A stretch of DNA of 64,000 bases. Source: Metaruminococcus_A sp050943475 (GTDB lineage Bacteria > Bacillota > Clostridia > Oscillospirales > Ruminococcaceae). The DNA lies in contig JBMNPF010000005.1 of the NCBI GenBank assembly GCA_050943475.1, positions 62,001-126,000 of the forward strand. The letters are read 5' to 3'. Every line of letters starts with the position of its first letter. Position 1 is the first letter of the stretch. The position numbers and the translations under genes were made by a program. This document shows, piece by piece, positions 33,007 to 40,678 of the stretch. Below the pieces are notes generated by a model. The model was given only the letters and a program-made list of their open reading frames with translations, made no database searches and was not told the DNA's origin.

Positions 33007-34170
33007 ATGAATGAAGTGAAAAAAGCACGCCAGCAGTTGGACGCCCGCAACGGGATCCAGCCGTCTGGCCGAAAAAAGGCGCCCAAGAAAAAGCGCCAAC
33101 CTCCCAAACAGAATACGTCCGCAAAACAGCCGGTGCGCCAGCAGGCGGCCCAAAGCCGCCCTGTCCGGCAGCCGGCTTCTCCGGTGCGGGAACCACAGCG
33201 CCGTCCGCAGCAGTACCCGGCCCGGCAGCATCCGCACATGCCTACCGATGCCGAAGAGCGGGCACGCGCACAGAAAGCGGTTGCCGCTAAACGCAAACGG
33301 CGCCGCAAAAAGAACTACACCTTGTATTACATTGTTTTGTTTGTCTTTATTGTAGTCGCCGGTATTGTTCTTTCATTAACGGTGTTTTTTAACATCGACG
33401 CCATTCAGGTTGAAGGGAATTCCCGCTATTCCGCGGAAGAAATCATTGAAAAGTCCGGCCTCCGTACCGGGGACAACCTCTTCCGCATCAGTACGGGGCA
33501 GGCGGGGGAACAGTTGGTTTCGGCATTGGTTTATGTGGACCAGGTTGAGATCGATCGGCAGTTCCCAAGTGCGATTAAAATTACAATTACCGAGGCACAG
33601 CCGGTCATGAGTTTCTCCAGTGACGGCAAGGGGTACAGCATTGTCAGTGCAGCAGGCCGCATTCTCGACTCCAATTTAAGCGCTCCGGCGGAGAACACCT
33701 TTGTTGTCAATGGGGTTGACCTTGAGGGATATACGACAGGCGATTTTATAAAGTCCGATACGGGGCAGGGGATGAACCTGCTCACCACCATTAATGAGGT
33801 TTGTGCCGAACTTGAACTGGCAGGTGTCACCCGTGTGGATATCAACAGCGTGGTGGATATCCGCATCTATCTGGGGGAACGGCTGCGGATTGATGTGGGC
33901 AGCATTACCGAACTGCAGTATAAACTGACCTTCGCCAAGGAATTAGTTGATACACGGCTCAGTGAAACCGATACAGGCGTTATTGATGTCAAGCAGGTAG
34001 GCAAGGCGTACTTCAGGCCGTCTGAAACGCTGGAAAGCGGTTCGGAACCTCAAAGCGATCCTTTGTCCTCTGAACCGGACGCTCAGACTTCATCCGGTGA
34101 CGGAACAACTTCAGAGCCAGGTTCATCCAGCAGTGGAGAACCCTCTGAGCCGGCCCAGGAGCCCGCGTAA
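33007..34170 (+). CDS. ftsQ: Cell division protein FtsQ/DivIB
   Basis: About 387 residues: a long basic, proline- and glutamine-rich cytoplasmic tail (about 100 residues), one membrane helix (YIVLFVFIVVAGIVLSLTVFF), a POTRA domain (IDAIQVEGNSRYSAEEIIEKSGL), a beta domain, and a Ser/Glu/Pro-rich low-complexity end (about 45 residues). This is the DivIB layout. A TTG at 33001 is an alternative start. It lies 21 bases after murA and before ftsZ, its standard place. Confidence 0.9.
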   Translation: MNEVKKARQQLDARNGIQPSGRKKAPKKKRQPPKQNTSAKQPVRQQAAQSRPVRQPASPVREPQRRPQQYPARQHPHMPTDAEERARAQKAVAAKRKRRRKKNYTLYYIVLFVFIVVAGIVLSLTVFFNIDAIQVEGNSRYSAEEIIEKSGLRTGDNLFRISTGQAGEQLVSALVYVDQVEIDRQFPSAIKITITEAQPVMSFSSDGKGYSIVSAAGRILDSNLSAPAENTFVVNGVDLEGYTTGDFIKSDTGQGMNLLTTINEVCAELELAGVTRVDINSVVDIRIYLGERLRIDVGSITELQYKLTFAKELVDTRLSETDTGVIDVKQVGKAYFRPSETLESGSEPQSDPLSSEPDAQTSSGDGTTSEPGSSSSGEPSEPAQEPA

Positions 34171-34255
34171 AGCAGCGTATTTTGACGGATTTTGGAAATG
34201 ATTTCCTCTGGCGCACAAAACGTGTGACCAAATGGTTAAAATGTGAACGAAACAC

Positions 34256-34285
34256 TTGAAAACACCGCTTGTTTTATGCTATGAT
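34256..34285 (+). promoter_or_regulatory. ftsZ promoter
   Basis: TTGAAA (34256-34261), 18-base spacer, TATGAT (34280-34285). The 110-base leader contains a CTGTTTC/GAAACAG hairpin near 34328-34346. It allows ftsZ expression independent of the long dcw transcript. Confidence 0.65.
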
Positions 34286-34394
34286 ATTAGGCATAAAGTG
34301 TGTATAATTTGTGTTGGGGTAGATAGGCTGTTTCATCAGGAAACAGGTTGACTGACCAATGAACGGATAAATCGTAATTGGGAGGAAGGTTAAA

Positions 34395-35471
34395 GTGAAT
34401 TTTGTTTTGGATAACGACATGGAAAAAGCGGTTAATATAAAAGTAATCGGCGCGGGCGGCGGCGGCGGCAACGCTGTCAATCGTATGATTGACGCCGGCA
34501 TGGAAAGCGTTGAGTTTATCACCATTAATACGGACAAGCAGGTCTTGTTTCACTCCAAAGCTGCCAATAAGATTCAAATTGGCGAAAAATTGACCAAGGG
34601 CCGTGGCGCGGGCGGTGACCCGGAGCGTGGCCAGCGTGCCGCCGAAGAGAGCCGGGAGGAGATTGAAGCGGCGCTCAAGGGCACTCAAATGGTCTTTATC
34701 ACTGCGGGCATGGGTGGCGGTACCGGTACCGGTGCGGCGCCGGTCATTGCGGAAATTGCCCGTGAACTCGGTATTCTCACTGTTGGCATTGTCACAAAGC
34801 CGTTTGCCTTTGAAGGCCCTCGCCGTATGGCACAGGCGGAAGCCGGTGTTGCGGCGCTCAGCCGTCAGGTTGACTCCCTTGTTGTTATTCCGAATGAACG
34901 CTTAAAACTGATTCCGGATACAAAGATTACCCTTGCCAATGCTTTTCTTGCGGCGGATGACGTTCTCCGTCAGGGCGTGCAGAGCATTTCGGACCTTATC
35001 AACATCCCAGGCCTGGTCAACCTTGACTTCGCGGACGTCACCACCATTATGAAGGACGCTGGCTATGCGCATATGGGCGTCGGTCGTGCGCAGGGTAAGG
35101 ACAAGGCGGAGGCTGCCGCTACCATGGCGATTTCCAGCCCACTTCTTGAAACCTCCATCAACGGTGCACGCGGTGTCATCATCAACATCACGGCTTCCAG
35201 CGATATTGGCCTCGATGAGGTTGACCTTGCTTCTTCCATGATTGCCAAAGCGGCACATCCGGAGGCGAACATCATCTGGGGCGCTGCATTTGACGACAGC
35301 TACGAGGATGAAATGAAAATTACCGTTATCGCCACCGGCTTTGACGACGGACAGCGTTCGGTTGCTGACATTAGCACCGGTGTGTCGGAATCGGCGGGTG
35401 CTCCTGTTGGCTCAAATGGCGTTGATGACGATGATTTTGGCAAGATTCTTGAAATGTTCAATAAACGGTAA
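34395..35471 (+). CDS. ftsZ: Cell division protein FtsZ
   Basis: A 358-residue tubulin-like GTPase forming the Z ring. Seen: KVIGAGGGGGNAVNRM, tubulin signature GGGTGTG at about 108-114, NLDFADVTTIM and a short acidic linker ending in the conserved tail DDFGKILEMFNKR. It starts with GTG after GGAGGAAGG. ftsA is not adjacent, as in several Clostridia. Confidence 0.98.
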   Translation: MNFVLDNDMEKAVNIKVIGAGGGGGNAVNRMIDAGMESVEFITINTDKQVLFHSKAANKIQIGEKLTKGRGAGGDPERGQRAAEESREEIEAALKGTQMVFITAGMGGGTGTGAAPVIAEIARELGILTVGIVTKPFAFEGPRRMAQAEAGVAALSRQVDSLVVIPNERLKLIPDTKITLANAFLAADDVLRQGVQSISDLINIPGLVNLDFADVTTIMKDAGYAHMGVGRAQGKDKAEAAATMAISSPLLETSINGARGVIINITASSDIGLDEVDLASSMIAKAAHPEANIIWGAAFDDSYEDEMKITVIATGFDDGQRSVADISTGVSESAGAPVGSNGVDDDDFGKILEMFNKR

Positions 35472-35487
35472 TGCCGAATAAAAGCAC

Positions 35488-35516
35488 AAAAACCCACCAG
35501 ATTTTGGTGGGTTTTT
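35488..35516 (+). terminator. Rho-independent terminator of the dcw cluster
   Basis: A 12-bp stem AAAAACCCACCA and complement followed by TTTTTT, 17 bases past the ftsZ stop. Confidence 0.9.
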
Positions 35517-35549
35517 TACTGTTTCAGGGTGTTTTCTGTAGGTGTTTTG

Positions 35550-35719
35550 TGTTATAATAAGCCTATATTGTGCAGATGTGGCAATGGATACAGAAAAGGC
35601 GTTGTAAAATGCCGTTTCCATTTTATAGGCTGCCTGTGCGATAACCGGCTTAGATTGTCGGCTGGAAACCGGCGGTCCGCCGGAAACTTGTTCCACTTAA
35701 GAAAGTAGGAGGTGGCATC
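35550..35719 (+). promoter_or_regulatory. corA promoter and structured leader RNA
   Basis: TGTTATAAT (extended -10; core 35553-35558) starts a leader of about 150 bases before the upstream ORF. AGCCTATA (35560-35567) pairs with TATAGGCT (35624-35631) and encloses AATGGA/TCCATT and GGC/GCC, a three-tier hairpin. Downstream, CCGGC at 35645-35649 and at 35669-35673 compete for the same GCCGG (35679-35683). The conserved strings of M-box Mg2+ riboswitches are absent. A regulatory role is inferred from structure and position. Confidence 0.5.
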
Positions 35720-35803
35720 GTGAATCCTGACCCGTACAGTCGAATATGGGACAATATAAAAAGGGGCGGGATGCGTGCGCCTGTTCGCTTGCCCCGCCTG
35801 TAA
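35720..35803 (+). CDS. Upstream leader peptide of corA, 27 codons
   Basis: GTG at 35720 has an ideal AGGAGGTG five bases ahead. The frame encodes MNPDPYSRIWDNIKRGG followed by MRAPVRLPRL and stops at 35801-35803, 14 bases before corA. The opening resembles the MEPDP start of the MgtL leader peptide, whose alternating acidic and proline residues destabilise ribosomes at low Mg2+. The 3' half of the ORF forms GGCGGG/CCCGCC (35765-35770 with 35793-35798). The alternative GCTT-CCCC/GGGG-AAGC (35787-35795 with 35806-35815) would bury the corA binding site. The two pairings exclude each other. Its role as a Mg2+ sensor is inference. Confidence 0.7.
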   Translation: MNPDPYSRIWDNIKRGGMRAPVRLPRL

Positions 35804-35817
35804 AAGGGGAGAAGCTC

Positions 35818-36756
35818 ATGATTAATATCTTCAAAACCGTGGACAACAAGGTTGTTCATATCGACCAGGTTGCCGAAGGCTGCTGGATTTCGGTCGTCAG
35901 CCCAACCGAGGAGGAGATCCGCTATCTTGTCGAGGAGGTCGGTCTGGAATCCGACTTTGTCCGCGCCGCGCTGGACGATGAGGAATCCTCCCGTATTGAA
36001 AATGAGGAGAACCAGACACTGATCATCGTCGATACGCCGATGGCGCAAAAAGAAACCGAAAAAAACACCATTCTGTATACCACCATGCCAATCGGCCTGA
36101 TTATGACCGAAAAGCTGGTCGTATCGGTCTGTTTGGAGGAAACACCGGTTATCACTGAGTTTGAAAGCGGTATGATCAAAAACGTCCAAACCCACTTGAA
36201 AACCCGTTTTCTGCTCATGATGCTTTTGCGTGTTGCAACCAAATATTTGCAGTACCTTAAACAGATTGACAAGCTGTCCAACATGGTGGAACGCCAGCTC
36301 CACCGTTCCCTGCGAAACAAAGAACTCATCCAGCTTCTCGGTATGGAGAAGTCCTTGGTCTATTTCTCCACTTCGCTCAAAAGCGATGAAATTACGCTGG
36401 AGAAAATCCTGCGCGGGCGGATTATCAAAATGTACGATGAGGATCAGGACCTGCTTGAGGATGTGCTGATTGAAATCAAACAGGCCATTGAAATGTCAAA
36501 CATTTACTCCAGTATCCTCTCCGGAACTATGGACGCCTTTGCTTCGGTCATTTCCAACAACCTGAATATTGTTATGAAGGTGTTGACCTCCATCACCATT
36601 TTAATGGCGATTCCGACCATGGTTGCCAGCTTCTACGGCATGAACGTGGAGGGCATTCCAATGCCGGTCTTCTGGTTTCCGATTGCAGTTTCAGTTCTGG
36701 CGACCGTGGTGGTGGCGATTATCCTTATCAAAAAGAATATGTTTAGTTCAAAATAG
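35818..36756 (+). CDS. corA: CorA family magnesium transporter
   Basis: A 312-residue protein with a large cytoplasmic N-domain, a long helix region (residues about 150-250) and two C-terminal membrane helices. The selectivity motif GMN lies near residue 275 in ASFYGMNVEGIPMP, and the basic tail IKKNMFSSK follows the last helix. CorA pentamers carry Mg2+ and sometimes Co2+ or Ni2+ down their gradient. The ATG at 35818 follows AAGGGGAG. The open frame reaches back to 35746 through the leader ORF region, but without a binding site. Confidence 0.93.
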   Translation: MINIFKTVDNKVVHIDQVAEGCWISVVSPTEEEIRYLVEEVGLESDFVRAALDDEESSRIENEENQTLIIVDTPMAQKETEKNTILYTTMPIGLIMTEKLVVSVCLEETPVITEFESGMIKNVQTHLKTRFLLMMLLRVATKYLQYLKQIDKLSNMVERQLHRSLRNKELIQLLGMEKSLVYFSTSLKSDEITLEKILRGRIIKMYDEDQDLLEDVLIEIKQAIEMSNIYSSILSGTMDAFASVISNNLNIVMKVLTSITILMAIPTMVASFYGMNVEGIPMPVFWFPIAVSVLATVVVAIILIKKNMFSSK

Positions 36757-36766
36757 TGTTTATATC

Positions 36767-36796
36767 AAAAGCGCCCCGGACAGCCGGAGCGCTTTT
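36767..36796. terminator. Bidirectional terminator between corA and lipoprotein gene
   Basis: AAAAGCGC-CCGG and CCGG-GCGCTTTT arms around ACAG, with short T-runs on both strands, between convergent genes. Confidence 0.8.
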
Positions 36797-36840
36797 GTTT
36801 TACGATGAAATTTAATTGATTCCGGGAAAACGTCTGCCGG

Positions 36841-37359
36841 TTAGCAGTTGGACTCGAAGAAAAACCAATAATCGATGATTTGTTCCTGATACTGGCACTG
36901 GAGTTGAACGCCTCTTATTAGCCGCCGCATGCTTAAAAGAGAGGTGTGCGGAAAAGATGGAATTTCAAATTCGACCTCATCATGGACTGTTTCAATTGTT
37001 ACCGTATTGTCCGACAATGTTCCAAAAGGCACGTCACCGCCCGGCTGTTGCTCAAATAGTAACTGGTATGCACCATCCGCAGTCTTTAACACGGGATGTT
37101 GTATGATCGTGATTTTATCGGGCCGAATATTGTCAAAAGATACTTTAATATAAGTCTTGGTTGGAATAAACGGCAGTTCTTTTTTTAGTACATCGTTTAA
37201 CCCTATATGCTCTTTTGATTTAGCGTCAGACATGACTATATATGGAAGTTCTTCGTTTTGAGCAATAACAGTAATACATGGAGCCTTATCCTGTTTATCG
37301 CATGACGTCAGCAAAAAGGGAGAAAACACCATGAACAGGGTCAATAAAATGCGTTTCAT
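36841..37359 (-). CDS. Putative lipoprotein of unknown function
   Basis: A 172-residue protein with a lipoprotein signal peptide (MKRILLTLFMVFSPFLLTSC; lipobox LLTSC with Cys at residue 20) and a mature domain of about 150 residues rich in beta-type segments (YIVMSDAKSKEHIGLNDVL, KTYIKVSFDNIRPDKITII). I do not recognise the domain. The start at 37359 has GGAAGGG six bases ahead. Base composition is clearly more AT-rich than the surrounding genes, suggesting a recent acquisition. Two tiny open frames precede it on the same strand. Confidence 0.75.
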   Translation of the reverse strand: MKRILLTLFMVFSPFLLTSCDKQDKAPCITVIAQNEELPYIVMSDAKSKEHIGLNDVLKKELPFIPTKTYIKVSFDNIRPDKITIIQHPVLKTADGAYQLLFEQQPGGDVPFGTLSDNTVTIETVHDEVEFEIPSFPHTSLLSMRRLIRGVQLQCQYQEQIIDYWFFFESNC

Positions 37360-37379
37360 AAATTTCCCTTCCACTTATG

Positions 37380-37541
37380 CTAACGGGAATAAAACTCGAT
37401 AGCAATAAAACTGCTAAAGTATGCTTTATACTGTTCTGCTGGGGTCAGGTCTTGACTTTGTGCTGAGATGGAGGACGAGCAACAACTTATCACTAATGAA
37501 ATTACCAAATACATCGCTATTATCCTTTTAAATCGTTTTAT
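37380..37541 (-). pseudogene. Short secreted or lipoprotein-like ORF with ATA in the start position
   Basis: From ATA at 37541-37539 (AGGAG six bases ahead) the frame reads IKRFKRIIAMYLVISLVISCC and runs to a TAG at 37382-37380, 53 codons. The basic residues, hydrophobic core and Cys form a plausible lipoprotein signal peptide only if translation begins at the ATA; the first in-frame ATG (37514) removes the positive charges. Either this is a rare ATA start, or an ATG was mutated and the gene is decaying. It stops 21 bases before the next lipoprotein start. Confidence 0.4.
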
Positions 37542-37542
37542 T

Positions 37543-37596
37543 TTATTCTCCTAACGCATTACTTATGTCTAGCGAATATAAAGGCAATTCGTGCAT
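37543..37596 (-). CDS. Very small ORF (17 codons) at the head of the lipoprotein unit
   Basis: ATG 37596 is preceded by GGGAGGAG, a strong binding site, and encodes MHELPLYSLDISNALGE before TAA at 37543. The promoter lies 30 bases upstream. It may be a leader ORF for the following frames, since their binding site overlaps its end, or a functional micropeptide. No similarity recognised. Confidence 0.4.
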   Translation of the reverse strand: MHELPLYSLDISNALGE

Positions 37597-37624
37597 TGGA
37601 CTCTCCTCCCTATAAATTTTAATT

Positions 37625-37653
37625 ATTATAACATATAATACCTGAAATTTAAA
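37625..37653 (-). promoter_or_regulatory. Promoter of the lipoprotein unit
   Basis: On the minus strand TTTAAA (37653-37648), 17 bases, TGT-TATAAT (core 37630-37625), an extended -10 promoter in a very AT-rich spacer. Confidence 0.6.
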
Positions 37654-37752
37654 CATATTTGAAATTAATTTGTATATAAATACAATGAATTTTTTATGTT
37701 TCTGTGTTCCACTGTTTTAAGTGAAGCGCAATGTGTTTTTTCACAAAAGCAG

Positions 37753-37781
37753 TTGATTTTTTTCCGGCTTTGGTGTTTAAT
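37753..37781 (+). promoter_or_regulatory. Promoter of the lyxose isomerase gene
   Basis: TTGATT (37753-37758), 17-base spacer, TTTAAT (37776-37781), about 45 bases before the start codon. Confidence 0.55.
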
Positions 37782-37827
37782 GAATACAGTAAAAACAATT
37801 CAACAAATATCAAAGTGAGGAATTGCC

Positions 37828-38514
37828 ATGAAACGCTCGAAAATTAACAAGGTCATTGAGGATGGAATAGAATTTATCCAGCGCATGCATTTTAACCTCC
37901 CGGATTTCGCTTACTGGAAACCAGAGGATTTCAAAGGTAAAAAGGCGGAGTATGACGAGGTGTTTACCAACATGCTCGGCTGGGACGTCACCGATTTCGG
38001 CTACGGCGATTTTGACAACGTCGGCCTCCTGATTTTCACCCTGCGCAACGGCAGCGTCGTCCATCCGGAGGAGTACCCGAAGCCCTACTGTGAAAAGTTG
38101 CTTATTGTGGAGGACGGCCAAAAGCTCGCCCCGCATTATCATTATAAAAAGATGGAGGATATCATCAACCGGGCAGGCGGGAACGCCATTATCACCCTTT
38201 GGGAGAAGGATGAAAACGACCGCTTTTCGGATAAACCGGTTACCGTTACAATGGATGGCCGTAAAATTACCGTTCCGGCAGGCGGCGCGGTCAAGATGAA
38301 GCCGGGTCAGAGCATTACCCTCATGCCGGGCCAGTACCATGAAATCGCCTGTGAGCCGGGCAGCGGCAAGTTAATGCTCGGCGAGGTCTCTACCGTCAAC
38401 GACGATAATCTCGACAATCATTTCCTTGAGCCTTCCGACCGCATTCCGGAGATTGAGGAGGACTGCGCGCCAACCTATTTGATCTTCAAGGATTATCCGA
38501 ATTACGTCGACTAA
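37828..38514 (+). CDS. D-lyxose ketol-isomerase family cupin protein
   Basis: A 228-residue single-domain cupin. The metal motif is LAPHYHYKKMEDIINRAGG (HxH with downstream Glu) with a second His in MPGQYHEIACEPG, as in the D-lyxose isomerase (DUF1498) family that interconverts D-lyxose with D-xylulose and D-mannose with D-fructose. The full length and the SDRIPEIEEDCAPTYLIFKDYPNY end match the family. It is a monocistronic gene with GAGGAA before ATG and a strong terminator after it. The physiological substrate is not shown by context. Confidence 0.85.
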   Translation: MKRSKINKVIEDGIEFIQRMHFNLPDFAYWKPEDFKGKKAEYDEVFTNMLGWDVTDFGYGDFDNVGLLIFTLRNGSVVHPEEYPKPYCEKLLIVEDGQKLAPHYHYKKMEDIINRAGGNAIITLWEKDENDRFSDKPVTVTMDGRKITVPAGGAVKMKPGQSITLMPGQYHEIACEPGSGKLMLGEVSTVNDDNLDNHFLEPSDRIPEIEEDCAPTYLIFKDYPNYVD

Positions 38515-38610
38515 TATATGTGGTTTAATCAGCTAATCGATCTGCGTAAACATTCGCTTCGTGTGTCTTGGAAGTTGACGCCTGTCTTTCTTTGAAATAG
38601 TCTATGTAAC

Positions 38611-38645
38611 AATCCCCGCTGACTGCCATCAGCGGGGATTTTTTG
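38611..38645 (+). terminator. Rho-independent terminator
   Basis: AATCCCCGCTGA (38611-38622) pairs with TCAGCGGGGATT (38629-38640), followed by TTTTTG. Confidence 0.9.
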
Positions 38646-38808
38646 CGGCTATAAAAGGCTGTAGGCTTTACCGGCCAGTGACAGCACCATTGAACAGCGC
38701 GGCCTAATTGTGTTCAGCATAGCCGTATGGGGCTTTTGCCGTTGGGACGCTGTGCCGTCTGGTGGCCAGCCAAAAGTGCGCCGGAAAGGCCGTGCGGGAA
38801 ATACAGCC

Positions 38809-39681
38809 TTATTTGTTCGGTTTGACCCGCATCCAAATCTCCTCGTAGCAGTTCCCGTCTGCATCGCGGAAATACAGTTCCATATCATAGCCGCCCAACA
38901 GTTCATAATCCGAAGTGGGAAGCCAGTCAGCGTAAAACCGTTTGATCAGTGCCTGTAATTGAGCGGGCGTCTCTTCAATACGGTGCGGTTCGTTCCAAAA
39001 TACGGCCCATGTGCTTGCCGGGACGTCAACCACAGTGAAACCATCGACTTCGCTGAGCGGCGTCAGCGGCATGCCAATCAGGTAAGGGAAAGTGCTTCCT
39101 TTCATTTCCCGGTAACCGCAGATGCTGGACGGAACGCAGGGGAACCCGCTGGAGCGTACCAGCGCGTCGTACCTTCCATCCTGCCGGATTTGGTTCCAGA
39201 ACGCCGGGATTTCGGTGAAATTTTTACCCTCTGCGGTGTCAAAAATCCCCTCAACACCATACATTTGAAAAGCCGGTCGATTTACAATTTTGTAGCTCAT
39301 TTCAATGGCTCCTTTCACAGTAAGCTGGAAGGAGATACGCGGATAGGCCTTAAGCGGTGCCCCATGCCTGCGCGCTGACGTCGGGGTGATTCCGTGAATT
39401 TGATGAAACACGCGGGTAAACGCCTCTGGGGAATCGTACCCGTACTTGAGTGCGAGATCGATTACCTTAATGCCGCTGCTTTGAAGCTCAAACGCCGCCA
39501 GGGTCATTTTACGGCGCCGGATGTATTCCGAGAGCGGCATTTCCGCAAGAAACGAAAAGATCCGCTGGAAGTGGTAGGGCGAACAGCAGGCAGCTTTTGC
39601 AATGCCCGCATAGTCGCTTTTTCCCTCCAGGTGGGTTTCAATGTAGTCCACTGCGTGGTTCATCTGTTTTAGCCATTCCAT
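38809..39681 (-). CDS. AraC family regulator with GyrI-like effector-binding domain
   Basis: A 290-residue regulator with the AraC double helix-turn-helix at the N-terminus (residues about 5-105: AKAACCSPYHFQRIFSFLAEMPLSEYIRR and DLALKYGYDSPEAFTRVFHQIHGITP) and a C-terminal GyrI-like domain (about 130-290), the Rob/BmrR arrangement that binds hydrophobic drugs or other small molecules. Ends EEIWMRVKPNK, typical of GyrI domains. No transporter is adjacent, so its targets are unknown. A promoter with inverted repeats lies directly upstream. Confidence 0.92.
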   Translation of the reverse strand: MEWLKQMNHAVDYIETHLEGKSDYAGIAKAACCSPYHFQRIFSFLAEMPLSEYIRRRKMTLAAFELQSSGIKVIDLALKYGYDSPEAFTRVFHQIHGITPTSARRHGAPLKAYPRISFQLTVKGAIEMSYKIVNRPAFQMYGVEGIFDTAEGKNFTEIPAFWNQIRQDGRYDALVRSSGFPCVPSSICGYREMKGSTFPYLIGMPLTPLSEVDGFTVVDVPASTWAVFWNEPHRIEETPAQLQALIKRFYADWLPTSDYELLGGYDMELYFRDADGNCYEEIWMRVKPNK

Positions 39682-39705
39682 GTACTGCTTCCTCCCTGCG
39701 TTTTC

Positions 39706-39760
39706 AGTATAGCAGGAGCGGCAGAAACTTACCTTGCAGTTTTCGCAGGTTTCTGCAAGG
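39706..39760 (-). promoter_or_regulatory. Promoter and candidate operator of the AraC-type gene
   Basis: The extended -10 TGCTATACT (core 39711-39706, minus strand) is followed upstream by overlapping inverted repeats GCAGAAAC/GTTTCTGC (39721-39728, 39749-39756) and CCTTGCAG/CTGCAAGG (39732-39739, 39753-39760). They cover the -35 position and fit autoregulation. Confidence 0.5.
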
Positions 39761-39818
39761 CTGGGCGTTGCCGTCTGCCGGAGCTGTGGGAATAAAAGGA
39801 AAATTACCGCAACCGCGG

Positions 39819-40589
39819 CTACAGTTGAACCAGGGTGATGATTTTATAACTGCAACTGTTTTTGATATAAACACGGTACTGGGTGGTTTCAAGCAGCGTC
39901 AGGACAAACGGTTCACCGTAAACCGCAATTTCATCCTCCGGGAAATCCGGTTCTGTGCACTCAGCGTATAAATAGGGGCGCACCGCCATACAGAACGCCT
40001 CACTCTCGGACTCCGAGCCGCCGTAAAACGCCTGATAAAAAGCCTTGAGCATAGCGTCCATTGGAATTTTATGTTCCTCAATGGCGCGGTTTGAGAAACC
40101 AAAATAAAATTCTGTTCCAATTAGTTCTTTGGTTTTGCTGTCAAAGTAAACCCTCAGCGGGCCGTAAAGATCGCTGAAATAGACCAGGCCTGTGACATTG
40201 TCAAAATAGCATGACATGTTCATATTTGCCTCCCGCAGCGTAAAAACCCCAAACACTTCATCTTCACAAAAGCGTTTGATTAGAGTGTCGCCGATTTGTA
40301 GGAGTCGTTCCGGTACGATGTGGAGGTTGTTTTTGTGGAGACCAATGCATATTCCCGGATCCGGGCGATTTAAAATCGGTTCTTCTGCGAGTTCGGTCAC
40401 CTTGGGTGCGGCCGGATCGGTCGGCAATTCCTCGGCAGGGGTATAGGAAACGGCGGGTAGTTCGGAACCTGTATTGTCTGCCGGTTCCCCTAACGGCTCA
40501 GTTGGCGAAGAAAGGCCCAGGGAACAACTACACCCGACAAGCATGGCCAAGACAGAGCATACCAGAAAGCACGGGAGAGAATGTTTCAT
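39819..40589 (-). CDS. Putative lipoprotein of unknown function
   Basis: A 256-residue protein: lipoprotein signal MKHSLPCFLVCSVLAMLVGC (Cys at 20), a Ser/Pro/Glu-rich spacer of about 50 residues (LSSPTEPLGEPADNTGSELP) and a folded domain of about 180 residues with aromatic-rich segments (YFDNVTGLVYFSDLYGPLRVYF). No domain recognised. ATG 40589 follows AAGGGGGC seven bases ahead; an upstream in-frame ATG at 40634 lacks a site. It follows birA by 89 bases on the same strand. Confidence 0.75.
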   Translation of the reverse strand: MKHSLPCFLVCSVLAMLVGCSCSLGLSSPTEPLGEPADNTGSELPAVSYTPAEELPTDPAAPKVTELAEEPILNRPDPGICIGLHKNNLHIVPERLLQIGDTLIKRFCEDEVFGVFTLREANMNMSCYFDNVTGLVYFSDLYGPLRVYFDSKTKELIGTEFYFGFSNRAIEEHKIPMDAMLKAFYQAFYGGSESESEAFCMAVRPYLYAECTEPDFPEDEIAVYGEPFVLTLLETTQYRVYIKNSCSYKIITLVQL

Positions 40590-40678
40590 ACAAGCAGCCC
40601 CCTTTTTATGTTTGTGATTTTTGGTATACATCACTCTTTCGCATAATGGGGAAATTGCGCCTGGTTTTTTACTGATAC

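Noticed and set aside
35560..35817. M-box magnesium riboswitch before corA
   Set aside because: The conserved M-box core strings I know are not present; the leader ORF and alternative stems explain the region better.
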